A stretch of DNA of 64,000 bases from Plenodomus lindquistii (lineage: Eukaryota; Ascomycota; Dothideomycetes; Pleosporales; Leptosphaeriaceae), in the NCBI GenBank assembly GCA_025504975.1, contig JANUWI010000005.1:2480001-2544000 (forward strand). Reading direction: 5' to 3'. The notes under the pieces were generated by a model. The model was not told the DNA's origin. It worked only from the letters and a program-made list of their open reading frames with translations, and searched no databases. Position numbers and translations under genes: made by a program. Below are positions 45,813-56,877 of this stretch, piece after piece. Every line of letters begins with the position of its first letter. Positions within the stretch are counted from its first letter, which is position 1.

Positions 45813-47653
45813 ATGGCTTCTGCGGCGCAGGTCAATCCTGACGAGGCTGGCGACGTCGAGAAGAAGAGCTCTGTCTCTGGAGCCGGCCACCATGACAACC
45901 CAGCAGACTTTGCTTCGAGCGATGCTGACCGCCAGCACTATGAAAAATACGGCACCTATGACCGTTACGAGATCACCGAGGAGGACTGCTATTCTGAGTT
46001 GGGCTTCTCGTTCCCGACATGGAAGAAGTGGACCATTCTCAGCGTCGTCTTCCTAGTGCAAGTCAGCATGAACTTCAATACTTCGCTCTACAGCAATGCT
46101 GTTGGCGGTATCTCGTCCGAGTTTGGTGTCAGCGCACAAGCTGCTCGCCTTGGTGCCGCTCTTTTCTTGATCACATACGCTTTTGGCTGTGAGCTGTGGG
46201 CACCCTGGAGCGAAGAGCTCGGCAGATGGCCAATCCTTCAGCTCAGTTTGTTCTTCGTGAACATCTGGCAAATCCCCGTGGGTATCGCGCCCAACTTTGC
46301 GACGATTCTTGTTTGTCGCTCGCTTGGTGGTCTGTCCACTGCCGGCGGTTCGGTCACTCTGGCCATGGTTGCTGATATGTGAGTACCGTCTACCACTAGC
46401 ATGCTGTTCACCTACTGACTGAATCAAGGTGGGAGCCCGACAACCAACAATACGCCGTCGCATTCATCGTCTTCTCATCCGTTGGTGGATCCGTCCTCGG
46501 GCCCATTGTCGGTGGTTTCGTTGAACAGTTCTTAGCCTGGAGATGGAACATATGGATACAATTGATCTTTGGCGGTGCTGTCCAAATCCTACACGCCGTT
46601 TGCGTACCGGAGACTCGCACAACCATCCTCCTCGACCGTATCGCGAAGAAGCGCCGTCAGGAGGGTGAGAAAAATGGCAAGCCGGTCAACATCTTTGGTC
46701 CCAACGAGCTCAGGACGTTCAGAGAGCGTTTCAGCGCCCGTGAGATTCTCATCACTTGGGTGCGTCCCTTCCGCATGTTCCTCACCGAACCAATTGTACT
46801 GGTCTTGTCGTTGCTATCTGGATTTTCGGATGCTATCATCTTCATGTTCCTTCAATCGTATGCATTGGTTTTCGAGCAGTGGCACTTCTCTGCCTATCAA
46901 ATTGGCCTTACGTTCGTCGCGATTGGCATCGGTTACTTCATCGCATGGTTCTCCTTCTTCCCGGCAATCAAGCGCAACATCCGTCTTCGCACGGAGAAGC
47001 CACAGGATGAGCACGCGCAGTACGAGGCTCGTCTTTGGTGGTTGCTCTATACCGCCCCGGCCCTGCCAATCGGCTTGATCATCTTTGCATGGACGTCGAC
47101 TGGCCCACCCATTCACTGGATCGCCCCTCTCATCGGCTCTGCCATCATCGGTATTGCCAACTACGCGATCTACATGGCCACGATCGACTACATGATCTGC
47201 GCATACGGTCCTTACTCCGCTTCGGCAACTGGTGGCAATGGCTGGGCTCGCGACTTCCTCGCTGGTGTGCTCACCCTCCCCGCTACGCCATTCTTTTCCA
47301 ATATCGGAGGAGAGAAACATTTGGCTTACGCGTCCACGATACTCTTCGCTATCTCATTACTCCTCGTTCTGTCCGTCTACGTCATCTACTGGAAGGGTCC
47401 CGTCTTGCGAAAGCGCAGTCCCTTCGCGCAACAACTCAGCGCTGCACGTGACGAAACCGGCGGACGTCGTGTTAGCAACCTGCCTGGTCTGTATGGTAGT
47501 TCGAGACAAAATTCATTCACGGGCGCGCAGGGTGGATCAGTTCCAGGCTCGAGGCGAGGGAGCGTGAAGAGGGGCATCCCTGGTGAGAACCAATTCCATC
47601 ATGGTGCTGAGGCACAGCGAGAGAGAATGCAGGGTGGTAACAGCGCTTTGTGA
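45813..47653 (+). CDS. MFS transporter, DHA1 drug/polyamine:H+ antiporter type
   Basis: Exons 45813-46378 and 46429-47653 give 596 residues; the 50-bp intron (GTGAGT, CTGAC, CAAG) splits the Met-Trp junction. A long polar N-terminus precedes 12 membrane helices starting near residue 78 ('WTILSVVFLVQVSMNFNTSL'). Typical DHA1 motifs are motif A-like 'LWAPWSEELGRWPI', 'RSLGGLSTAGGSVTLAMVADM', 'VGGSVLGPIVGGFVEQFLAW' (motif C region) and 'WRWNIWIQLIFGG'. The C-terminal cytoplasmic tail is Ser/Arg/Gly-rich with possible phosphosites ('RRVSNLPG', 'RRGSVKRG'). Relatives include yeast Tpo-type polyamine and multidrug exporters at the plasma membrane. Substrate cannot be inferred. Confidence 0.93.
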
Positions 47654-48422
47654 GAAGCCTTGAGGCGAGGTACTGGTAGCTTCGTCACGAAATGATAGTT
47701 TCTAATAAATACTACAACATGAACCACGCAGAGCATAGCTGTCTCTATGTCTTGAGATGGACTTGCGCATCGTGATAACGCTTCTTGACATGAGCTTGTG
47801 TTTTTCTGCAGTCTCGCGGCGCTCATCACTTACACGTGCACATAATCAGCGGACCTGACAAAGTTATGGAGGCTCGCATAGCATTCACAGCTGGTCGTTC
47901 ATCGTGCAGGCCGTCTTCAGTGATCGCCTTTGCGAGATGCGTTCTCTCTCCATCTGGTCTATTGAGTCATTGTATCGCTCTGCTGTCAGTTTGCGGCGTA
48001 CAAAATTCAATGCTCTGGCGAAAAAATAGAGCGCCTATGTTCACGTCGTGGCCTCGCGCATGTATGATGCGATTGTGATCGTGTTGTTGATGCATTTGCA
48101 ATGCCATCGTTGCCATAGGTATGTCACGCTAACCCGCTTTGAACATGAAGCCTTCCCCGCGTTTTGAACGCGCTGACAACCGCGGTGCGACTTCAACCCT
48201 GAACTTCGCTTTTAACGCCCGAGGTCCAATTGTCGTGATGTCTCGCGTGTCTATGCAGCTCCAGACGACGCGTACTTACGGTGAATGCGACACTCTACGA
48301 TACAAATTCCGGCATCAGCCTCCCTGACCGCGTTCAATGGAACCCCAGCGCGCTATCCGCCTAGTATGTAGGTACATCATGGCATACAGCAGGTCTCAGC
48401 TGTATCGATATATTGAGTATGA
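47654..48422. other. Intergenic, nothing recognised
   Basis: About 770 bases, 3' flank of the MFS gene up to the first recognisable codons of the AtuA-like pseudogene. The lost 5' end of that gene may lie here, but I see no signal. Confidence 0.4.
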
Positions 48423-50266
48423 ACAGGATGCTCTGGCTCTACAACCGATCGTCGCAATGCGATGACGGTTTAGGCCTCGAATTATGAGAACGATCCCATC
48501 GATGTGTTGGTAGGAGACTGGGTGAGCGAGGGTAACATGACAGGAAGGGCAAATGCGAAGGCTAATGGTAGAATTGAGATCTTCCCGTGTGGTAGTAGTC
48601 CGGAGCTGATACCTCAAAAGGCAGATGGACGCCTACGAACCCACCTTCCTCGAAGCCATCGAACCGGCGCTACCATACATTGCGAAGTATCGCATCAAAG
48701 TCATAATAAATGCCGGTGCAGTGGATACCGAGAAACTCCACCAAGTCGTCATGAAGATGATCAGGTCCAAGGGGCTAGCTCTGAGTGTGGCATGGATCTC
48801 AGGGGACGAAGTCCTACCGCAGCTGCTCGAAGCGCAGCACTGTGGGGAGTCACCATTCGAGAACATATGCACTGGCTAAAATCTCGACGAATGGGTTTCG
48901 AGCCTATGTATGCGCAGGCATATCTGGGTGGATTAGGGATAGCCAAAGCTCTCGAAAAAGGTGCAGACATAGTGATTTGTGGGCGTGTCAGCGACGCCAG
49001 TCCTGTCATTGGTGCCGCATACTGGTAGCATGAGTGGAAACGCTCGGACCTCGATCGACTCGCAAACGCTTTTGTTGCAGACTATCTCTCTGAATGCTCT
49101 TCTTATGCGACCGGAGGCAACTACACTGGCTTCAAAGACCTCGAAAGTTCAGATTGGACCAACATCGGCTACCCCATCGTAGAAATATCGCACTCTGGTG
49201 CGGTCATTGTGACCAAGAACAAAGGTTCAGGAGGCGAATTTTCAGTCAGCACACTGACCTTGCAATTTCTTCATGAGATTCAAGGACCATGGTACTACAA
49301 TTCCGACGCCACCGCCATCCTCGACAGCAGTTCCCATGAACAGCTAGAACTCAACCGGGTGACACTCCATGGCGTCAAAGGCGCTCTTCGTCCTCCAACA
49401 ACCAAAGTTGGCATAACAGCAAAGCCTCTGTATCAACCAGAAATGCACTGGTTCCTCGTAGGTCTCGACATTCCTGCGAAAGCCCGCATGACAGAACAAC
49501 AGATTCGCTATCAAATGCGGTCCCACATTCACAACTTCACGCGCCTTGAGTTCCAAACCATCGGCTGACCCGGCGAGGACTCGCGAACGCAGAATGAAGC
49601 AACGGCGACACTCAGAGTCCTCGCGCAAGCTCGCAAAGCTGAGCACAGCCCCAGCAAATCGCGCGGTGTTGCATCGACCCAATCATGTGTGCCTATCCGG
49701 GTGCGACACCGGATCTCGATTTACGCCAGGCTTTTCCAAAGGAGATCTGGCAGTATTACATCATATTGATACCACAGGCGGCGATACAGCATGTGGTCCA
49801 TCTCGCCGGAGGTGAGAGCATCGAAGTTCCACCACCAGAAGAAACGAGGTCATGGTGTAAGTTGCAGCCCTCACACGATACCACATATAGCCCCACAGGT
49901 CTAGAGGTCTTCGGCTTGACGGTAAGATTGCCGCTTGGCACAATCGTTCACGCGCGCTCCGGCGACAAAGGATCCGACTGCAATGTAGGCTTCTGGGTGC
50001 GTCGTGCGGACGAGTATCTGTGGCTGCAAAACCTGCTCTCCACCGACTTCGTCAAGGACCTCCTAGCGGATGAGTATCACGGTGGAAGGATCGAAAGATT
50101 CGAGTTCAAGGGACTCAGGGCTGTGCACTTTCTACTAAAAAATCATCTCGATAGAGGAGTGAGCTGTATGACGAACGTCGACTTTCTGGGCAAGAACTGT
50201 GTGGAGTTTCTGAGGGCAAGGGTGGTTGGTGTGCCAATTAGGTTTGTGGCGCGAGGGATAATCTAG
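48423..50266 (+). pseudogene. AtuA-like (DUF1446, acyclic terpene utilisation) pseudogene
   Basis: The family is clear in fragments: 'GCSGSTTDRRNAM', 'IDVLVGDWVSEGN', 'AYEPTFLEAIEPALPYIAK', 'RIKVIINAGAVDTEKL', 'MYAQAYLGGLGIAKAL', 'GADIVICGRVSDASPVIGAA', 'KGSGGEFSVST', 'TTKVGITAKPLY', 'CAYPGATPDLDLRQAFPK', 'HARSGDKGSDCNVGFWVR'. They lie in three frames. Stops occur at 48471 (TAG), 48877 (TAA), 49026 (TAG, at the second Trp of the family's AAYWW motif) and 49566 (TGA), with frame changes near 48610, 48890 and 49650. No intron with usable borders and phase explains these breaks. AtuA-type proteins act in degradation of acyclic terpenes or branched acids in bacteria; fungal roles are poorly known. 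The 5' end is missing. Confidence 0.88.
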
Positions 50267-50545
50267 ACTGCAGACAGGGCAACAGTTCAAGCCAAGAGTG
50301 TTTGAGCACACCAATATCTCTGTAGGACTAAGTGCCTACAGGTATCACCAAGTTGGACGTATAGCGTAAAGACACCGCCTTTCTGGTTGACCGGAATGTG
50401 AAAAGGTTTGCAAGGCTAAATACAGCCCGCTGAGCCTCCACCAGTCTACGCCACCTCGCTTATCACCTTCATCGCCTACACCGCATGCGACGATAGATAA
50501 GGACGTGGATAGTTGCGAACTTAACACTCTGTGAACATATCCAGC

Positions 50546-52749
50546 ATGTATCTGTACCAATACCTGCTGCTTGATCCTCTTTCACCCCAGTTGCGCATTG
50601 TCGATCTGCTCCCAGGCCGTCCTGGGGATCCGATCAAGATTTTTCATAAGACATGTGCCTTTCCCCTGGGCTCATGTTCAATCTACTCCCGAAGCACCTG
50701 TCGCTCGTTGGAATTCGAATCTTGGGCTTACGGACTCATGGACAGTGTGTCGAACTCTTGAGGGCCGACTGATTTTATCTCTGTGAACCAGATGATGGCC
50801 CCTCTTATACATCTTGGAACTATCCTTTGGCGACGGAAACGACTGTCGAGAATGATATGCACCGTGCAGCCACAGCTCTGGTCGCGGCTGATACGCCTTT
50901 TGAGGCGGTCTCGTATGCCTGGGGTGACATCGATGATACGTTCGATGTCCAAGTCATGCAATTGCCTTTCACTGTCGATTCGATCTCATCGTACGCGATC
51001 ATCAAAGTAGGAGCGAACCTCAACTCTATGCTACAGCATCTGAGAGACGCGTCGTGCAGCCGGGCATTATGGATCGACGCAATCTCCATCAACCAAGCTG
51101 ACCTTGTTGAGCGAGGGCAGCAAGTCAAAGTCATGCGTGATATTTTCAAGCGCGCAGACCGTGTGACAATGTGGCTCGGACATGGAACGCCTGACTCGGA
51201 CTTTGCTCTCACTACGCTCGAATATATTGGCAGACAGATCGAGTACACTCAAACTGGAAGTTATCTGCCATCGCCCAACAGCGAAGAGATGGATTGGTGG
51301 GACGCACGCGTCAAGATTGAACTTCCTGCCGAGACTTGGACTAGTATCGTGGCGTTGGTGCAGCGACCTTCCTTTGAACGGCTATGGATCATGCAGGAGA
51401 TACAACTAGCAAACGAGTACTCCACTGTTCGGTGTGGCGACAAGGAGATTCTCTGGTATCACTTCCGTCGCGCGTTGCTGAAGTGCAAGTACGATACTCC
51501 GGGCTTGCCTGCTTTTGCCTCTCCAGCTTCACAGGCTCGGATCGAACATCTCTACCATCTGTCGAACGATTTACATTCTCTCGATTTTGATCGATTGTTC
51601 TACCTCGCTTCAAGATGTGAGTGCGCTGATCCGCGAGATAGGGTCTTCGCAAGCCTTGGGTTGGTACTCGAGGCTTTCGCGGCTTTGACAGAACCGCATT
51701 ATTCGAGCTCCGTAATGGATATTCAAATCAAGGCTTTTCCCGCTTTCACAGAAGTTACGAAGCGGTTGACTCTTTTGGGAGCGATGCACACTAGTACACC
51801 GTCATACGATCGACCGAGCTGGGCCCCAGACTTGACGTTGCTGGAGTTCGAGCGTATCACATCTTACTACAATTTTGCTAGCGGCTCATCATCTGCGCAA
51901 ATCTCCTTCGAGGGCACAAATGAACTCCATGTCCACGGCATCCTCTTGGATGAAGTTATCAAGGTCAGCAAGCCGCTTACAGACAACATTGCAGCCCATT
52001 ACAACTCTGCTCGCCAATTGATATCTGATGACAAGATCGATGCATGTATCTGGGTTCTCGCGCTCGGCGACCTGCGCGACCGCTGACTAGAGGATCCTCA
52101 TATTCCTAGCCTGTCAGAAGCAAGAGTAATTTTCCAAGCGTGTCACGATGGTGGTGAAGCTCAGATCCCACCCCAGTATAGAATCTGGCACCAGCTGCTT
52201 CTCACACACTTCCTGTCAGAAAGATTCTTTACCACGTCCGAAGGTCGATTAGGATGTGGGTCCTCATCTGTCGAACCCGGCGATCGCCTCGCCGTATTAT
52301 TAGGGTACAGCTACCCCGTCCTCCTCCGTCCAACGACTCCCGCTTCCACCGCATGTTGCACTGAATATCGCGTCCTAGGCCCAACATACACCCACGGCTT
52401 GATGGAAGCACAAGCCGTCCTCGGCCCACTCCCTGAACCCTGGACCCTCGTCGTTGAGAATCCGGATAAACTGCAAAATTCCTTTTCTACGATATGCGTG
52501 GATCCGACGTTCCTAAACGCGATTACGGGTGAAGCAAAGCGCGAGGATCCAAGGCTAGGGCTGTTGCCGCAAGGGTGGAAGACAGTGGATAAGGAGGACG
52601 ATCGAAGGCTAGGAGTGTTTACGCAGCATTATGAATGTACAGCCACGAGTGAGTTGTGTAATTCAGATCCAAGGTTGAGTAAGGCAGCCCTTAGAGAGGG
52701 AGGTAGGCTTGACGAAGATAACATTAGTTCAGTCATATTGATGTTCTAA
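50546..52749 (+). pseudogene. HET-domain (heterokaryon incompatibility) pseudogene
   Basis: The N-terminus 'MYLYQYLLLDPLSPQLRIVD' is a usual HET-protein start. After 'LLPGRPGDPI' the frame shifts (near 50640) and again near 50772. A WW-like piece, 'SWTVCRTLEGRL' ... 'YTSWNYPL', straddles the second shift. A 420-codon open stretch then holds the HET domain: 'FEAVSYAWGD', 'ALWIDAISINQADLVERGQQ', 'VTMWLGHG', 'PSFERLWIMQEIQLA', and later 'CADPRDRVFASLGL'. A TGA at 52084-52086 ends it, followed directly by CTA. The same frame continues 220 codons with the normal HET C-terminus ('FFTTSEGRLGCGSSSVEPGD', 'YRVLGPTYTHGLMEAQAVLG') to the TAA at 52747. HET proteins trigger cell death on non-self recognition during hyphal fusion; this copy is probably non-functional. 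Confidence 0.88.
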
Positions 52750-52830
52750 GGGTGACTTAGCAGGGAGTTTGCCGCATGATTAGTATGATATGACTATGCT
52801 AGTGGAGGCAATGCGCTGCGAGCGTATCTC

Positions 52831-53490
52831 TTAGGTCGCCGTCGCCTCAATGTGCATCTTCTCGCAGTACTTCTTCAGGTCCTCACACCAGACGCCGACC
52901 TTATCTTTCAGCGTATCCTCATAGAGTAATTTGACGACTCTCGACAATACACCACTCATTATCTCCCAGGTCCGGACCTCGCACTCATTCTCACCCATGA
53001 CAATAACTTCGTGGAATCTCTCCAACTTCATGCCCAAAGCGTACGTGCCCCCGTTGCCCGTCCAACTGACCCTGTATACCTTGCTGAGATCGGACGTGAA
53101 CGAGGGGTCTTCAAGTTGTTCCGGCGTGAGGTATGATGTCGGGGAGGAAGGCGTGCTTATATCTACAACCTTCAATGGTGTGTGAGTGACGTCATTTGGT
53201 TTGTCGGCGTTCATGACGACCGTGAAGCGCATCGTGCAGCCGATGCTCATACGATCTTGAGTATTCGGATCTTCATCGCGCGAGGTAGATGAGGGTTGTG
53301 TAAGTATTTCCGCTCGAGGAACCCATGTGTTCCATGCTGGGTAGTCTGTAGCGCGCAGGATGGTGTCGAACACAAGCGGTGCCGGGGCACGTACGATGGA
53401 AGAGTAGGAGATTTGTAAGACGGCGTTCTTCCGTGGAACGATCTTGGTCGCGAGACCATTGGACGGCGGCCAGGCGGCGACGTTAGTCAT
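52831..53490 (-). CDS. SRPBCC / polyketide cyclase-like ligand-binding protein
   Basis: A single exon of 219 residues from the ATG at 53490 (the upstream extension starts without ATG). Sequence and length fit the START/Bet v1-like SRPBCC fold: 'ISYSSIVRAPAPLVFDTILR', 'DYPAWNTWVPRAEIL', central strands with 'MRFTVVMNADKP', 'YRVSWTGNGG', 'ERFHEVIVMGENECEVRTWE', and a long C-terminal helix 'LLYEDTLKDKVGVWCEDLKK'. There is no signal peptide. Fungal members bind hydrophobic ligands or act as small cyclases; the ligand is unknown. It converges with the HET pseudogene (81 bp between ends). Confidence 0.85.
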   Translation of the reverse strand: MTNVAAWPPSNGLATKIVPRKNAVLQISYSSIVRAPAPLVFDTILRATDYPAWNTWVPRAEILTQPSSTSRDEDPNTQDRMSIGCTMRFTVVMNADKPNDVTHTPLKVVDISTPSSPTSYLTPEQLEDPSFTSDLSKVYRVSWTGNGGTYALGMKLERFHEVIVMGENECEVRTWEIMSGVLSRVVKLLYEDTLKDKVGVWCEDLKKYCEKMHIEATAT

Positions 53491-54254
53491 GGCGCATAGA
53501 CCAGTACTTGTGTATAAATGCAGATGGTTACCCAAGGATCGTGTTTACGTTGAAAGCTAGTGTGTTCGTGCGCGTTACGCGTAGGATTACGTTTCACGTG
53601 ACGCTTACAAGAACCTTGTCCACTGATTAGGCCCACGCTGACCCCACTGACGAACAGTAGTTATTCAACATTCGCCACGACACCTGTTCTACATTGGAAC
53701 CTCACCCACGTTGCCATACTATGCAGCAAGCCACACGGAACCCTGCAGACTTACCGGCCCGGCCACAGGATAAGAAGTCCAGTTCGATCAGCAAAGCCAA
53801 TTGCGCCTCGCTTTCACGAAAACTACTTTCAGAATTGTTTCGCTGGAATAATTCAGACAGACCAAACTGATTATTGTGGGTCTTAATGACATTGATGTTT
53901 TATATGTAATTGTACTGGAAAGTGAACTTGCTGTGTAATCGTGGCATAGTCCCAGGTTCGTTCCGCCGGTGACTCCATAGTGAATGCAGGAGGATGCATA
54001 TACTATCTTTGACACTAAGTTTTGCCAAGCGCTGAATCGGGATGGCGGCGTGGGACAGAATGAAGGGTTACAGTCCTACTGGCAAGGAATTGATACAGAT
54101 GTTGAGGAATGGTCAACGCATCAACAGAACTGAGAGTATAAGGCGGTGGCGACTCTCCACCGTGTCCTCCTAGACATGTATAAACGGTTCATCGATCTGT
54201 CCTGGGATACATTCTCTCTCCTCTTTGCTTCCTCTTGTGATTTTAGTCCTCCCT
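53491..54254. other. Divergent intergenic region
   Basis: About 760 bases upstream of both the SRPBCC and the MYND genes. No coding signal recognised. Confidence 0.4.
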
Positions 54255-54878
54255 ATGGTCAACAAACCAGACCGTGTGGATGCCACACACAACGACTGTG
54301 CCATATGCCCGTCGAAAGCCGTATTACGATGCGCCCGGTGCCAGAGCATTGGCTACTGCTCCGAAGAATGTCAAATAACTGATGCGCAATGCCACCAACT
54401 GCTCTGCACGAAATTCATGAACCAAAGCGCCCGACCTTCCCCACAACATCGCCTCGGCCTCGAATTTCCTGACTCCGGTGCCGGCCCACGTTTCGTGTGG
54501 GTACATTGCGAGGAGCGATACGACGAGGATGAAGGGACATACCAAGCCCCCGATATGAAGCCTTTCTTCCAACACGCAACGGGCCATTCATTTCCAAGGC
54601 CGCGCCTGATAAGACGGAACCTAAAGCTCGATCGGCCCTTGCGCGACGCGATTGAGCTTACAAGTCGAGATGCATTTCTGATGGATGGATCGGTACACAA
54701 TCCAGCTGTGTATCTTTCTGCCACCTCCGGAGGCATGGGACAAGTCCCAGGTGATTGGCGCGGGCCTGTGGTTGTGTTAAGAGCGAAGGGATGCAGTATA
54801 GATCCACACGCGTATTTGGACATCTCTATGGACGACTTTCGATGTGTTATGGATTACTTTTGTACTTTCAGCGATTGA
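54255..54878 (+). CDS. MYND-type zinc-finger protein
   Basis: A single exon of 207 residues from the ATG at 54255 ('MVNKPDRVDATHNDC'). The MYND finger covers residues 15-51: 'CAICPSKAVLRCARC', 'GYCSEECQ', 'QCHQLLC', with all metal ligands present. The rest (about 60-207) has no SET domain or other named fold; it includes 'RFVWVHCEERYDEDEGTY' and 'WRGPVVVLRAKGCSIDPHAY'. This pattern, one MYND finger plus a 150-residue region of unknown function, is common in Dothideomycetes as an expanded orphan family. MYND domains usually mediate protein-protein contacts. Confidence 0.85.
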   Translation: MVNKPDRVDATHNDCAICPSKAVLRCARCQSIGYCSEECQITDAQCHQLLCTKFMNQSARPSPQHRLGLEFPDSGAGPRFVWVHCEERYDEDEGTYQAPDMKPFFQHATGHSFPRPRLIRRNLKLDRPLRDAIELTSRDAFLMDGSVHNPAVYLSATSGGMGQVPGDWRGPVVVLRAKGCSIDPHAYLDISMDDFRCVMDYFCTFSD

Positions 54879-54889
54879 TCACACGTAAA

Positions 54890-55250
54890 GTGTAACCAAG
54901 AAGGGCTACGTAGTGCTTATAGTTCTGTAATGTTAACCTTTTTCTTATAAGAGATCTACTTCCTCTAACGTCCCCGCGCCCGCTATGCTCGCCCATTTGT
55001 AGCAATCCTTAGTAAAACAGAAAAGTAGAGGTTAGTTTCCATAGCTTTGACAATTAAACATAGAGAGATAAATATACAACGAAAAATACTTACAGAGATT
55101 GGATCTATAATCTAAAAAGACTACATACGAGAAATCGCTAGTAAATATAAATAAGTCAAGAACAGTAAATAAGTAAGGTTGAGTCTAGACTTAGATAATA
55201 GTAGTGGTTAAAATAGTCTAAATATTAATAAAAGCTAGGTTAGAGCCGAA
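54890..55250. repeat. Short AT-rich, RIP-like stretch
   Basis: Composition turns A+T- and TpA-rich with only islands of normal sequence (for example 54970-55010). No open frame of note. Probably a remnant of a mutated transposon. Confidence 0.5.
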
Positions 55251-56877
55251 GATGCGACAACTTGGACAAGAAGCCGCAAGCTCTTGAACAGTTCCTGTGA
55301 TGCTGAACATGTCGATTATGCCATGAGGTGACCCGTCATATATCATCGCCCAGAGTATAGCAGAGCAGCGCCAGTATAGACTTCTACATAACACACCCAA
55401 GTCGTTCAACTTGTATATCTTCGGTGCAGTTCGTCGCACGCTGTGCTTCCTTCGCACGGTCAAAATTTGATCGGAACGCACGAGAAAATTGCTATCCGGC
55501 TGGACAGCCCGTCTTCGCGGTATCATGTGGTATCTTCGCGTTATCTGCCTCCTTTTCATTCTTTGCATTTCCAGCATTCTCTGCATCTTCTGGTTTCCTT
55601 GCGCTTACTTCCTGTAGCCAACGTGGAGGCATAGATGAGCTGATTTCACAAGGTGCGATGACGATAGAACTTGCAAGGCAAAACGAAACCGCTATCATTA
55701 TCATATATTGCGGCGAAAGATGCGAAGTGTAAAGTGTAGTGTCCAACAAGAACGTAGGGTGTAGGCCGACGGCACCCTAAGTGAATACTGCTTACACTTT
55801 CTCGATCGAATGAAAGGGGTAAGAAATAAAAGAACGCAAGGAGAGAATCCATGGCAATAGGCTCGCTGCCTACTTGTGAGCATCATGCACGTTGTTTGGC
55901 GCTTATTGAGACCGCCAGGGATTAAGCAGCCACGTTGGGAAGGTTGTGTACTCGAGATGGTCCGTCGCAGCCTTTCGTCGACATGCCAACCGACGGGAAA
56001 GGTAGAAATAAAAGAACAGTGAACGCGTAATGCAAGTACAGTTGCAAAAGCGACAGTCGAGATACTAATCGATGTGTTGATAGTACAAGCAGTGGGGTTG
56101 GGGAGTGGAAGGCTGAAGATCGAAATCTCCACAAGTACCTACATCTCGGCCCGGCTTTGGACGCACATAGTTACCGGTACTGTCGCCTGATGCTAGCCTT
56201 GAGCGGCACAGGTCAATCGACACAAAACAGGGTTGTACCTCAAGAACAACAGCAAGCATCGCTCTTCTTGATAACCCGTACATGGTACAACCTATCAACT
56301 AACGTTGACAAGGAGCAGGGAAGGTAGGGCCATATTAAGAGCAATGCCAAGCAGGTGTGTTTGTCCCGAGTTATGTGGGATGCGAAAGCCACATGGTCCA
56401 TGATGATAGATAGTAGGAAAAGATCGCGAACGCGCTCCCGCACGGCGAGCCGCTTGTCAAATAGGGGACAAGGCTTGTGCACATATAATGGCCCTTAGCA
56501 CCGTCCCCTTACCCTTAAGCTTATGGACTACTGGGCCCGTCTTTGACAAGCTCGCGCACATCTTTCCAAATGCGTTAATACCTAGCAACCATCGTCGCGA
56601 GAAAAGAAGGATGGAGAAACCTCGCTAGACTAACTGAACCCTTGCGGCACGGTTTTGCTGCAAGGGGTGTCACGTAAGGCAACCACCCAAGAGGAAGCGC
56701 GCCTAACGTTTCTTCTCACGAACAAGCTTGTGCACGTTGCCATTTTTTCCCGAAGTCTGTCGACGGTGCGCTTGTCGACCAACACTCGCCGTCATACTGA
56801 ACGCCTTCTTCAGAACCTGCTCGACGAACTGAACATGACGTAGCACCTCAACATCACACTTGCGTCCACATCTCGAA
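55251..56877. other. Intergenic, nothing recognised
   Basis: About 1.6 kb of normal composition before the glycosyltransferase. Overlapping short open frames on both strands carry no domain. The 200 bases before the ATG probably serve as promoter. Confidence 0.45.

Noticed and set aside
40780..47653. Secondary-metabolite or protease-transporter cluster
   Set aside because: The subtilase and MFS genes are 3 kb apart and no backbone enzyme is present.
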